DNA of 64,000 nucleotides from Algoriella xinjiangensis (GTDB lineage Bacteria; Bacteroidota; Bacteroidia; Flavobacteriales; Weeksellaceae): NCBI RefSeq assembly GCF_900115015.1, contig NZ_FOUZ01000005.1, positions 1 to 64,000 of the forward strand, read 5' to 3'. Shown piece by piece: positions 9,111 to 17,200 of this stretch (position 1 is its first letter; each line of letters starts with the position of its first letter). The notes under the pieces were generated by a model. It saw only the letters and a program-made list of their open reading frames with translations, ran no database searches and was not told where the DNA came from. The position numbers and the translations under genes were made by a program.

Positions 9111-9575
9111 TTAGTTTTTTAAGTATTCGTATAAAGTTTTATTTGTTACATTAAGGTTTTGGTTACAAAATCTATTTAATAACATAATGTGAATTATCGG
9201 AATTATCAATAGGAAAATTAATATTATATAAGTTTTAGTTTCTTTAAATTCTATATTTTTATGTATTAAGAAAATAATAGAAATACCAATCATTGTTATC
9301 GTTGCAAAAATTGACATCATAATCATTAACGCAATTCCTGTAGAATCATGAGTTCCAGGCGCAATATACCAATCCAATGTTCTACTAATTAAATAGAAAA
9401 CTAAAATTGTCCAAAGAATATTTTCATATTGTATTTTGTTATTCTTGCCATTTAACCAAATCAAAACTGGTAAAATAATAGTAGTTCCTAACATAAAGCC
9501 AAACGGAGGTAGTGTTAAACTCAATAGTTGAGTCATAATCAAGGTACAAAAACTATATATAAGGAATTTTTTCAA
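9111..9575 (-). CDS. Hypothetical four-helix membrane protein
   Basis: A 154-residue protein I do not recognise. It has about four hydrophobic helices (near residues 5-30, 45-65, 75-105 and 115-135) and no signal-peptidase site. Asn and Ile are very common and codon use is AT-rich, consistent with an accessory gene. It is flanked on both sides by a near-identical 15-bp repeat and sits alone between palindromic intergenic elements, as if carried as a single-gene unit. No function can be proposed. Confidence 0.6.
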   Translation of the reverse strand: MKKFLIYSFCTLIMTQLLSLTLPPFGFMLGTTIILPVLIWLNGKNNKIQYENILWTILVFYLISRTLDWYIAPGTHDSTGIALMIMMSIFATITMIGISIIFLIHKNIEFKETKTYIILIFLLIIPIIHIMLLNRFCNQNLNVTNKTLYEYLKN

Positions 9576-9608
9576 TTTTATTTATTTTTTTGCAGAATCT
9601 AATAAGAA

Positions 9609-9813
9609 TGTTGTACAACGTTTCTGGGCTTGGCGTCAGTGGCGGAAATTGAAGCAAAAAGTGTCAATTTAGCGACACAGTAAGCAAAAGCCAATTAATT
9701 GATTAAATTTAAGAAAAAAGTCAATATAATTGGCTTTTTGCGGAATAGAAAGCCGAAACTTTGTTTTATGACTTAACCCGCCATTGCGCCAAGCCCATGT
9801 TATGTGATGTTTT
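9609..9813. repeat. Palindromic intergenic element with nested inverted repeats
   Basis: Outer arms at 9626-9645 (gggcttggcgtcagtggcgg) and 9778-9796 (ccgccattgcgccaagccc), inner arms at 9684-9697 (gcaaaagccaatta) and 9727-9741, and a third small stem at 9661-9678 (gtgtc / gacac). The arms are much richer in G+C than the window. The edges carry gttgtacaac (9610-9619) on the left and atgttatgtga on the right. It lies exactly between the two accessory genes. It could be a MITE-like or REP-like element or a cassette boundary. Confidence 0.65.
9797..9812 (+). repeat. Inverted repeat, left copy flanking the DUF2971 gene
   Basis: atgttatgtgatgttt pairs with aaatatcacataacat at 10870-10885 with one mismatch; the two copies abut the 3' and 5' ends of the gene. 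Confidence 0.5.
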
Positions 9814-10868
9814 TATATACTAGTTTTTGTTAATTTATATTCTTTTTCAAAAGGTTCTAAGTTCATCTGATAGATTGGGATTTCTTTTTGCTCAGAAATT
9901 TTTAAAAGTTTATATCTATCTTCATTTGAAATTTTTGAACCTAATAATATTTCTTTGGGTTTTATGTCAGTAATAAAATTAACGTTTGGTTTCTCGTCAT
10001 TGTAGTTTAGGTTTGTTTGACTAATTATTCGCCATTCTTTCTCATATGCCCAATTTGTTGATTTGAATAGTAAAATTTTATAATAAAATAATTTATCAAA
10101 AAAAGGCTTATTTAATTTAAGACCCATACTTCTAAAGTAATTATCTATAAAATGGAACTCAACATAATAAGTTGCATCAAATCTTTCGTCAGAATATCGT
10201 ACAGGAAATAATTTTTTATCAGCGAATTCAGTTGCAATAACTCCTGGAATTTTTGTTTTAATTGAATATCTTGACTTAAAATCGTAATTTAATACAAATC
10301 CTCTATGATTATCCGCGTAATGGGACCACATTAATATTGACTCAAAATCTTCTGATAAACAAGCTACTAAAGATGATTGCCTCATTGATTTTAGAGACTC
10401 ATCAATTAGTTGATCAACAAATTTTGTGTAAATTTTTTCTGCTGCTGTTTTAAAGATTTCTTTTTCGGTTGAACTTTTAAAGGGCTCTAAATTAGCATAT
10501 TTTTCGACAAAGTCTTTTCCAAGTAATTGAGTTTGTTCTTCTTTGAATTGGGCATCGTTTTGTAATTTTTCAACAATATCATCTTCCTGATTTTTAGTTA
10601 AGTCAGAAATGATTTTATCTCTATTAATATACAACAACGAGTCATAAGGGTCATTAAATAAAGTAGGTTTTGTCAGAAGAAACTTATCTTCTAGTAAAGT
10701 TTGAAAATTACGTTCATTACAAGTACGATAACGATAAAGATTATCTGGAGTTATATCCAAACAGTATTTGAAAATTTTGCTAACAATCTTGGATTCTTCT
10801 TTTGATTCCAAATCATCTGGAATTTCTGTTTCAAGTAAAAAGTTGATTAAATGCTCCTTCGTTCTCAT
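9813..10868 (-). CDS. DUF2971 domain protein
   Basis: A 351-residue soluble protein of the DUF2971 family (PF11185), function unknown. Typical marks are LYRYR (about 44-48), FNDPYDS (71-77), the strongly conserved MWSHYADNHRGFVLNYDF (about 180-197) and EKEWRII near the C-terminus. The conserved His, Tyr, Arg and Asp residues suggest an enzyme or nucleotide-binding role, but this is inference. The family is common in accessory and mobile regions. The gene is framed by a 16-bp imperfect inverted repeat (9797-9812 and 10870-10885), which suggests that it moves as a unit. Confidence 0.85.
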   Translation of the reverse strand: MRTKEHLINFLLETEIPDDLESKEESKIVSKIFKYCLDITPDNLYRYRTCNERNFQTLLEDKFLLTKPTLFNDPYDSLLYINRDKIISDLTKNQEDDIVEKLQNDAQFKEEQTQLLGKDFVEKYANLEPFKSSTEKEIFKTAAEKIYTKFVDQLIDESLKSMRQSSLVACLSEDFESILMWSHYADNHRGFVLNYDFKSRYSIKTKIPGVIATEFADKKLFPVRYSDERFDATYYVEFHFIDNYFRSMGLKLNKPFFDKLFYYKILLFKSTNWAYEKEWRIISQTNLNYNDEKPNVNFITDIKPKEILLGSKISNEDRYKLLKISEQKEIPIYQMNLEPFEKEYKLTKTSI

Positions 10869-11174
10869 AAAATATCACATAACATAATTATACACGCAAT
10901 GTAATAATAATTGTATAAGTGAGAAAATAAATATTTTAGCTGTTAATCAGTGTTTTATGTTTGTTTTTGATGGAGTATTACATGTTGTTTTAAATATCAC
11001 TACATGCATATTATACTTATTTAAAACAGAGTAAAAATTTTACTAAACATAATCATTATTATGAAACTTTAAAATAAATGAAATTCACTTACTTTGTTCC
11101 ATCTTCATCTTGAGAACATTCAATTTTATTTCCCAATTTTTCAATAAGTAAATTTTGAATTAAGTTCATCTTTT
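10869..11174. other. Non-coding stretch before the RDD gene
   Basis: AT-rich and without a convincing long frame. It contains the right inverted repeat of the DUF2971 unit (10870-10885), a possible 26-codon frame (11089-11169, minus) and the right copy of the 21-bp direct repeat (11156-11176). Confidence 0.5.
11089..11169 (-). CDS. Possible 26-aa peptide or gene remnant
   Basis: An ATG-started frame reading MNLIQNLLIEKLGNKI then ECSQDEDGTK begins 6 bases after the RDD gene on the same strand. Its start overlaps the right copy of the direct repeat. It may be a truncated downstream gene left after insertion of the island, a tiny real gene, or chance. Confidence 0.25.
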   Translation of the reverse strand: MNLIQNLLIEKLGNKIECSQDEDGTK

Positions 11175-11176
11175 TT
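11156..11176. repeat. Right copy of 21-bp direct repeat
   Basis: Identical to 8729-8749 but without the left arm that completes the merR terminator hairpin there. It abuts the RDD stop codon. Confidence 0.6.
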
Positions 11177-11585
11177 AGTTTTTGATAACTTTAGTTTTTG
11201 CTAAAATATCGCCTAATCTTTGATTGGTTTCAGAGTTTTTGATTAAAATTATTCCAATAATACCAAAACAACACATGTCGATTGGGTCAACCAAATGCCT
11301 TAAAAAAGATTCTTTAATGGTAATATTTTTTTCAGTATTAATGTTTACGGGTTTTAATCCAACAATTAAATTTCCTAAAGTTGAACTTAAAATTGTTTCG
11401 AATCCACAAAAATAAATTAACCAAAAAATTATAATAGGAAGTGTTTTTAAACCACTTACCGAATAAGCGCCTTCTTCATTTATTTCTCCAAAATATTTTA
11501 AGTATAAAAATGTTAAAAAGATGATAATAGTGTAGTCAATAAAACCAGCAATTATTCTTCTGCCAATATATTTAGGGTTATTCAT
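11175..11585 (-). CDS. RDD family membrane protein
   Basis: A 136-residue membrane protein with the RDD-family plan: an N-terminal basic/aspartate helix (GRRIIAGFIDYTIIIF, about 8-23), a second helix (about 48-63), the STLGNLIVGLKPVN motif (about 67-80) and a last helix ending in TNQRLGDILAKTKVI. Several RDD proteins are Na+/H+ antiporters, but most are uncharacterised, so no substrate is assigned. Length is normal. Divergent from dnaE across about 120 bp. Confidence 0.85.
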   Translation of the reverse strand: MNNPKYIGRRIIAGFIDYTIIIFLTFLYLKYFGEINEEGAYSVSGLKTLPIIIFWLIYFCGFETILSSTLGNLIVGLKPVNINTEKNITIKESFLRHLVDPIDMCCFGIIGIILIKNSETNQRLGDILAKTKVIKN

Positions 11586-11704
11586 TTATTGTATTTTGCT
11601 TTAAAGATAATGTTGTTTATGAAAATTATTATCTTAACTTTTATTAAAGAAAAATCTTCTACTAAGATTTCGTAAATTTACAGATTCAAAGAATTCGATA
11701 ATCC

Positions 11705-14700
11705 ATGTACTTAATATACGATACAGAGACAACCGGTCTTCCTAAAAACTGGAATGCACCTATTTCTGATTCAGACAATTGGCCGCGATGTATACAAATT
11801 GCGTGGCAATTGCATGATGAAATGGGACGATTAATTGAGCATCAAGATTATTTGGTAAAGCCAGATGGTTTTGATATTCCGTATGATTCAGAACGTATTC
11901 ACGGTATTTCGACCGATTTAGCAACCGAAAAAGGAATTCCTTTAAAAGATGTTTTAGATAAATTTTCTGAAGCTTTAGGAAAAGCTAAATTTATTGTTGG
12001 TCAAAATCTAGGTTTCGATATTAACATTATGGGAGCTGAGTTTTACCGTTTAAATTATGAAAATAATTTAACAGAGAAAGCTGTATTAGACACTTGTACC
12101 GAAATTACGGCAGGTTTATTAAAACTTCCTGGTGGTCGTGGTGGTCGTTTCAAATTACCAACACTTACAGAGTTACATCAGTATTTATTTGGTGTTCCTT
12201 TTGGCGAAGCGCACAACGCAACTGCCGATGTGGAAGCAACTACACGTTGTTTTTTCGAGTTGATTCGTAAACAAATTTTTACGAAAGATGAATTACAAGT
12301 TGAGCAAGATTATTTTCAGCGATTTGCAGAAATCAATCAAACCAATATTCAGCCAGTTGGTCTAAATCATATCAACCTCAAAAAAGCGTCAGAAGCAATT
12401 GCGAAAGCAAAAGCAAAGCAAGGAGGCGATGATGAAATTGTAGAAATTTCGGAAGAAGTTTTAGAGCAATTCGAAAATGCAAAATTTGCACATTTACATA
12501 ATCACACCCAATTTTCTATACTTCAATCAACTATTTCGGTTAAAGATTTAGTTTCGGCGGCATCCAAAAATAAAATGCCTGCTGTTGCAATGACAGATCA
12601 TGGAAATATGATGGGTGCGTTTCATTTTAATGCAGAAGTTCAAAATCACAATAAAGCTGCAAAAGAAAAAAATGAAGAATTAATTGCAGATGGAAAAGAG
12701 CCGACAGAAGTTATTATAAAACCAATTATTGGTTCAGAATTTTTTGTCTGCGAAAATCATTTAGATAAAACAAAAAAAGATAATGGTTATCAAATTGTTG
12801 TTTTTGCGAAGAATAAAAATGGTTATCATCATTTAGCAAAAATGGCGTCAAAAGCGTACACAGATGGTTTTTATTATGTGCCGCGAATTGATAAATCGGT
12901 TATCGAAAAATACAAAGAAGATTTAATTATTTTGTCTGGAAATCTACAAGGAGAAATTCCAAATAAAATTTTGAATCTTGGAGAAAAGCAAGCCGAAGAT
13001 GCGTTGCTTTGGTGGAAAGAACAGTTTGGAGAAGATTTTTATATCGAATTGATGCGACACAATCAAGAAGATGAAAATCGTGTAAACAAGACTTTAATTG
13101 CTTTTGCCAAAAAACACGATGTAAAAATCGTTGCGACAAATAATACATATTACATCAACCAAGAAGATTCTAATGCACATGATATTTTGTTATGTGTGCG
13201 CGATGCCGAAAAGCAATCAACGCCAATTGGTCGTGGACGTGGTTTTCGTTTCGGATTACCAAATCAAGAATATTATTTTAAGTCAGAAGCGCAAATGAAA
13301 CACTTGTTTCAAGACGTTCCAGAGGCTGTGATTAATATTCAAGAAATTGTAGATAAGATAGAAGATTACACACTTTATCGTGATGTATTACTTCCAAAAT
13401 TTGATATTCCAACAGAATTTATTCATCCAGAAGATGAGTCAGATGGAGGAAAACGTGGTGAAAATGCTTACTTAAAATACCTGACATTTGAAGGTGCAAA
13501 AAAACGTTATCCCGATTTAACAGACGAAATAAAAGAACGTTTAGATTTTGAATTAGCAACAATCGAGAAAACGGGTTATCCGGGTTATTTCTTAATTGTA
13601 CAAGATTTTATTGCAGCCGCACGCGCCATGGATGTTTCTGTAGGTCCGGGACGTGGATCGGCAGCAGGATCGGCAGTTGCGTATTGTTTGTGGATTACCA
13701 ATATAGATCCAATTCAGTACGATTTACTTTTTGAGCGTTTCCTTAATCCCGATCGTGTATCTATGCCCGATATCGATATCGATTTTGATGACGAAGGTCG
13801 ATCATTGGTAATGGATTATGTAATTGATAAATATGGCTCAAGCCAAGTTGCGCAAATTATTACCTACGGAACGATGGCTGCAAAATCATCAATTCGTGAT
13901 ACTGCGCGTGTTTTAGATTTACCATTATTTGAAGCGGATAAAGTGGCAAAACTTATTCCGAATATGAAGTTGGCTAAAATCTTTAATTTAGATGATAACG
14001 CCTTAAAAGGTGCTTTAAGAACTGAAGAATTAGAAGCCGTAAACGAATTAAAACGTTTATCAGTCGGAAACGATTTAGCGGCAGAAACTATTCAGCAAGC
14101 CAAAATATTAGAAGGTTCGTTACGTAATACAGGAATTCACGCTTGTGGAGTAATTATTACGCCCGACGATATTACGAATTTTGTGCCTGTAACAACAGCA
14201 AAAGATTCGGATTTATATGTAACACAATTTGATAACTCGGTTGCAGAAAGTGCCGGATTATTAAAGATGGATTTCTTGGGATTAAAGACATTAACTTTAA
14301 TTAAAGACACCATCAAATTAGTAAAAGCAAGAACAGGAATAGAAATTGATCCGGATACAATTCCGATTGATGACGAAAAAACATACGAACTTTTCCAGCG
14401 TGGCGAAACAGTTGGTGTTTTTCAGTACGAATCTGCCGGAATGCAGAAGTACATGAAAGATCTTCGACCAACAGTTTTTGGTGATTTAATTGCCATGAAT
14501 GCTCTTTATCGTCCGGGTCCTATCGAATATATTCCATCATTTGTTCGCCGTAAAAATGGTGAAGAACCAATAAAATATGATTTGGATGCGATGGAAGAAT
14601 ATTTGTCTGAAACCTACGGAATTACAGTTTATCAAGAGCAAGTAATGTTGCTTTCGCAAAAATTAGCAGGCTTTTCTAAAGGTGATGCCGATGTTTTGCG

Positions 14701-16108
14701 TAAAGCGATGGGTAAAAAGCAAAAAGCAGTTTTGGATAAAATGAAGCCAAAATTTGTAGAACAAGCTGCCGAAAAAGGTCACGATCCAAAAGTTTTAGAT
14801 AAAATTTGGAAAGATTGGGAAGCTTTTGCATCGTATGCCTTCAATAAATCTCACTCTACGTGTTATGCGTGGATTGCCTATCAAACGGCTTATTTAAAAG
14901 CGCATTATCCTGCCGAATATATGGCGGCTGTGCTTTCGAATAATATGAGTGATATTAAGCAAGTTACATTTTTTATGGAAGAATGTAAGCGTATGGGATT
15001 GGCGGTTCTTGGACCAGATGTTAACGAGTCGATTACGAAGTTTAATGTGAACGAAAATTACGAAATTCGTTTCGGAATGGGCGCGATAAAAGGTGTTGGA
15101 CAAGCAGCCGTAAATGCAATTGTATCAGAAAGAAACGAGAATGGACCTTTTCATGATGTGTACGATTTTGTGAAACGAGTTGAGTTGAGAACGGTAAACA
15201 AAAAAACCATCGAAAATTTAGTTTTAGCGGGAGGTTTTGACCGATTTGAATTTCATCGTGGACGTTATTTTTATATCGAAAATACAACGACTAATTTAGA
15301 GAAATTAATCAAATACGGAGGAAATTATCAAGAACAAAAAAACTCATCTCAAACCTCTTTATTTGGCGGTTTTGGTGATGATGAAAATTCGATAGACGAT
15401 GTTGTTCCAATTCTTCCAGATTGCGAAAACTGGAATATGTTGCAACGTTTGTCAAAAGAAAAAGAAGTTGTCGGAATTTATATTTCTTCACATCCTTTGG
15501 ACGATTTTAAACACGAAACGCGCATGGTTTCTAACATGACTCTTTCTGATTTAAAAGATAACGAGGATAAACATGTAGGGAAAGATATTTCTTTGGCTGG
15601 TATGATGACAAATATTCAGCATCGTATAGCAAAAAATGGAAACGAATTTGGAAGTTTTACATTTAGCGATTATACCGATACTTATGATATTGTTTTATTT
15701 GGCGAAGATTATTTAAAATACCGTCATTTTTTACAAGAAAATATGTTTTTAAATCTTCGGATTAATTTTAATAAACGAGAGTTTAAAGACAAAGATGGTA
15801 ATGTGACAAGCAGTCGTGTATTTACTAAAATCATAAAAATGCAACTGTTAAGCGAAGTAATCGAAAATCAATCGGATAAGATTACGGTTAATATTGAAAT
15901 AAATGAGTTTACTGAAGAAATTTTCAGTAAATTGTCCGAAATTATATTCAAATATCAAGGCGAAAAACCTTTGAAATTGAAGTTAATTGACTCGGTCGAA
16001 CATTTAAATAATGTCGATTTTGTCGCCAATAAAATTCGTGTTAATATTTGTCGAGATTTGTTAAAAGAACTAGATGAATTACAAGAAATATCGTTTAAAC
16101 TGAATTAA
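11705..16108 (+). CDS. dnaE: DNA polymerase III subunit alpha with fused 3'-5' exonuclease
   Basis: Replicative polymerase of 1467 residues. Residues 1 to about 200 form a DnaQ-type proofreading exonuclease: YDTETTG (Asp6, Glu8), VGQNLGFDINIM and the HNATADVEATTR His/Asp motif. A PHP domain starts near 262 (FAHLHNHTQFSI, then AVAMTDHGNMMGAFHF). The polymerase core includes GPGRGSAAGSAVAYCLW and the catalytic PDIDIDFDDEGR (about 688-699), then FNKSHSTCYAWIAYQTAYLK near 1045; tail and OB-type domains follow. The fused form is known in Bacteroidota. It appears monocistronic or paired with trxA, about 110 bp downstream. Confidence 0.97.
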   Translation: MYLIYDTETTGLPKNWNAPISDSDNWPRCIQIAWQLHDEMGRLIEHQDYLVKPDGFDIPYDSERIHGISTDLATEKGIPLKDVLDKFSEALGKAKFIVGQNLGFDINIMGAEFYRLNYENNLTEKAVLDTCTEITAGLLKLPGGRGGRFKLPTLTELHQYLFGVPFGEAHNATADVEATTRCFFELIRKQIFTKDELQVEQDYFQRFAEINQTNIQPVGLNHINLKKASEAIAKAKAKQGGDDEIVEISEEVLEQFENAKFAHLHNHTQFSILQSTISVKDLVSAASKNKMPAVAMTDHGNMMGAFHFNAEVQNHNKAAKEKNEELIADGKEPTEVIIKPIIGSEFFVCENHLDKTKKDNGYQIVVFAKNKNGYHHLAKMASKAYTDGFYYVPRIDKSVIEKYKEDLIILSGNLQGEIPNKILNLGEKQAEDALLWWKEQFGEDFYIELMRHNQEDENRVNKTLIAFAKKHDVKIVATNNTYYINQEDSNAHDILLCVRDAEKQSTPIGRGRGFRFGLPNQEYYFKSEAQMKHLFQDVPEAVINIQEIVDKIEDYTLYRDVLLPKFDIPTEFIHPEDESDGGKRGENAYLKYLTFEGAKKRYPDLTDEIKERLDFELATIEKTGYPGYFLIVQDFIAAARAMDVSVGPGRGSAAGSAVAYCLWITNIDPIQYDLLFERFLNPDRVSMPDIDIDFDDEGRSLVMDYVIDKYGSSQVAQIITYGTMAAKSSIRDTARVLDLPLFEADKVAKLIPNMKLAKIFNLDDNALKGALRTEELEAVNELKRLSVGNDLAAETIQQAKILEGSLRNTGIHACGVIITPDDITNFVPVTTAKDSDLYVTQFDNSVAESAGLLKMDFLGLKTLTLIKDTIKLVKARTGIEIDPDTIPIDDEKTYELFQRGETVGVFQYESAGMQKYMKDLRPTVFGDLIAMNALYRPGPIEYIPSFVRRKNGEEPIKYDLDAMEEYLSETYGITVYQEQVMLLSQKLAGFSKGDADVLRKAMGKKQKAVLDKMKPKFVEQAAEKGHDPKVLDKIWKDWEAFASYAFNKSHSTCYAWIAYQTAYLKAHYPAEYMAAVLSNNMSDIKQVTFFMEECKRMGLAVLGPDVNESITKFNVNENYEIRFGMGAIKGVGQAAVNAIVSERNENGPFHDVYDFVKRVELRTVNKKTIENLVLAGGFDRFEFHRGRYFYIENTTTNLEKLIKYGGNYQEQKNSSQTSLFGGFGDDENSIDDVVPILPDCENWNMLQRLSKEKEVVGIYISSHPLDDFKHETRMVSNMTLSDLKDNEDKHVGKDISLAGMMTNIQHRIAKNGNEFGSFTFSDYTDTYDIVLFGEDYLKYRHFLQENMFLNLRINFNKREFKDKDGNVTSSRVFTKIIKMQLLSEVIENQSDKITVNIEINEFTEEIFSKLSEIIFKYQGEKPLKLKLIDSVEHLNNVDFVANKIRVNICRDLLKELDELQEISFKLN

Positions 16109-16177
16109 TTATACGTTTAATCTATTCGGCAATTGAGAGATTATATCAAACGAGTTTTTAAAAAATGAATTTTTGTG

Positions 16178-16185
16178 TAGATTTG
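16178..16185 (+). promoter_or_regulatory. Candidate -7 box for trxA
   Basis: TAGATTTG is an exact TAnnTTTG match 32 bp before the trxA ATG; the -33 element is not clear. Confidence 0.45.
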
Positions 16186-16217
16186 TAAAATTATTAGATA
16201 GATAAAAATAAAAAATT

Positions 16218-16535
16218 ATGGCATTAGAAGTAACAGACGCATCATTTGCATCAGATATTATCGAGTCTGGAAAACCAGCAATGGTAGATTTTTGGGCTGT
16301 GTGGTGTGGTCCATGTAGAATGGTAGGTCCAGTTGTGGAAGAGCTAGCTGCAGAATACCAAGGTAAAGCAGTTGTAGGTAAAGTAGATGTAGATACAAAC
16401 CAAGAAATTGCAGCGAAATACGGAATTCGTAATATTCCTACAATTTTATTCTTCAAAGATGGTGAAGTTGTAGACAAAGTTGTTGGTGTTGTACCAAAAG
16501 AACAATTACAAGAAAAATTAAACGCGATTTTATAA
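16218..16535 (+). CDS. trxA: Thioredoxin
   Basis: A 105-residue cytoplasmic dithiol-disulfide oxidoreductase. The catalytic WCGPCR motif is at residues 29-34 (Cys30 and Cys33), with the usual buried Asp in VDFWA (Asp24) and the cis-proline loop in RNIPTILFF. The protein keeps one thioredoxin fold of standard length with no signal peptide, so it is cytosolic TrxA rather than a TlpA or DsbE relative. It reduces ribonucleotide reductase, peroxiredoxins and similar targets. A strong terminator follows. Confidence 0.97.
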   Translation: MALEVTDASFASDIIESGKPAMVDFWAVWCGPCRMVGPVVEELAAEYQGKAVVGKVDVDTNQEIAAKYGIRNIPTILFFKDGEVVDKVVGVVPKEQLQEKLNAIL

Positions 16536-16566
16536 TTTTTTTAAATCGTTGATTTTGAAATAAAAG

Positions 16567-16599
16567 AATCTCGGAACTAAAATTTCCGAGATTTTTTTT
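16567..16599 (+). terminator. Terminator after trxA
   Basis: Stem atctcgga / tccgagat followed by eight T residues. Confidence 0.85.
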
Positions 16600-16631
16600 G
16601 AAAAAAGTTTAGGAAAGTTCAGAATTACATC

Positions 16632-16639
16632 TATATTTG
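16632..16639 (+). promoter_or_regulatory. Candidate -7 box for the tRNA-Asp cluster
   Basis: TATATTTG is an exact match to TAnnTTTG and lies 24 bp before the first tRNA. No equally good box is seen in the later spacers, which suggests that the four tRNAs are one transcript. Confidence 0.5.
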
Positions 16640-16663
16640 CAATCCGAAAACAATACGTTTTTT

Positions 16664-16737
16664 GATCCGGTAGTTCAGCTGGTTAGAATACTTGCCTGTC
16701 ACGCAAGTGGTCGCGGGTTCGAATCCCGTCCGGATCG
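16664..16737 (+). tRNA. tRNA-Asp (GUC), copy 1
   Basis: Full cloverleaf: acceptor gatccgg / ccggatc, D arm gttcagctggttagaa, anticodon stem cttgc / gcaag around ctGTCac, T arm with gttcgaat. Discriminator G. The 3' CCA is not encoded (caaa follows). Confidence 0.98.
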
Positions 16738-16781
16738 CAAAAAGTTCGTTCTTTAACAAAATATATTTTTTATAAATTTCT

Positions 16782-16855
16782 GATCCGGTAGTTCAGCTGG
16801 TTAGAATACTTGCCTGTCACGCAAGTGGTCGCGGGTTCGAATCCCGTCCGGATCG
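16782..16855 (+). tRNA. tRNA-Asp (GUC), copy 2
   Basis: Identical over all 74 bases to copy 1; separated by a 44-base AT-rich spacer. The 3' CCA is not encoded. Confidence 0.98.
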
Positions 16856-16901
16856 CAATTTTTTAAAAGATTAATAAAAAATATATTCATTTATAATTTT
16901 T

Positions 16902-16975
16902 GATCCGGTAGTTCAGCTGGTTAGAATACTTGCCTGTCACGCAAGTGGTCGCGGGTTCGAATCCCGTCCGGATCG
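16902..16975 (+). tRNA. tRNA-Asp (GUC), copy 3
   Basis: Identical to copies 1 and 2; separated by a 46-base spacer of different sequence. The 3' CCA is not encoded. Confidence 0.98.
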
Positions 16976-17033
16976 CATCTATTTCTTTTTCTATTTTAGA
17001 GCGATAAAGAAAATTATAAATAAAAATAAGATT

Positions 17034-17107
17034 GATCCGGTAGTTCAGCTGGTTAGAATACTTGCCTGTCACGCAAGTGGTCGCGGGTTCGAATCCCGTC
17101 CGGATCG
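17034..17107 (+). tRNA. tRNA-Asp (GUC), copy 4
   Basis: Identical to the other three in the 74-base body; preceded by a 58-base spacer. Unlike them it is followed directly by CCA (17108-17110), so its 3' end may be encoded. A terminator follows. Confidence 0.98.
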
Positions 17108-17118
17108 CCAACTTTTAT

Positions 17119-17147
17119 AGCTTCACAATTTTGTGAAGCTTTTTTTA
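17119..17147 (+). terminator. Terminator of the tRNA-Asp cluster
   Basis: Perfect stem agcttcacaa / ttgtgaagct followed by a T tract, directly after the fourth tRNA. Confidence 0.88.
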
Positions 17148-17200
17148 TGCTTTGTTGTCACGTAAACTTTACCTTTAAAATCATAACTCAACTTCATCAA

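Noticed and set aside
9609-9813. Integron attC site
   Set aside because: The needed core sites (RYYYAAC and GTTRRRY) are not found at the ends and no integrase gene is in the window.
16664-17107. Four 74-bp identical repeats with spacers of about 50 bp, CRISPR-like in layout
   Set aside because: Each repeat folds as a full tRNA-Asp cloverleaf, and spacers are AT-rich and unequal; no cas genes.
16887-17111. Open frame of 74 codons on the minus strand with a repeated AIRTGFEPATTCVTGKYSNQL peptide-type pattern
   Set aside because: It is the antisense translation of two tRNA-Asp copies, a common false gene.
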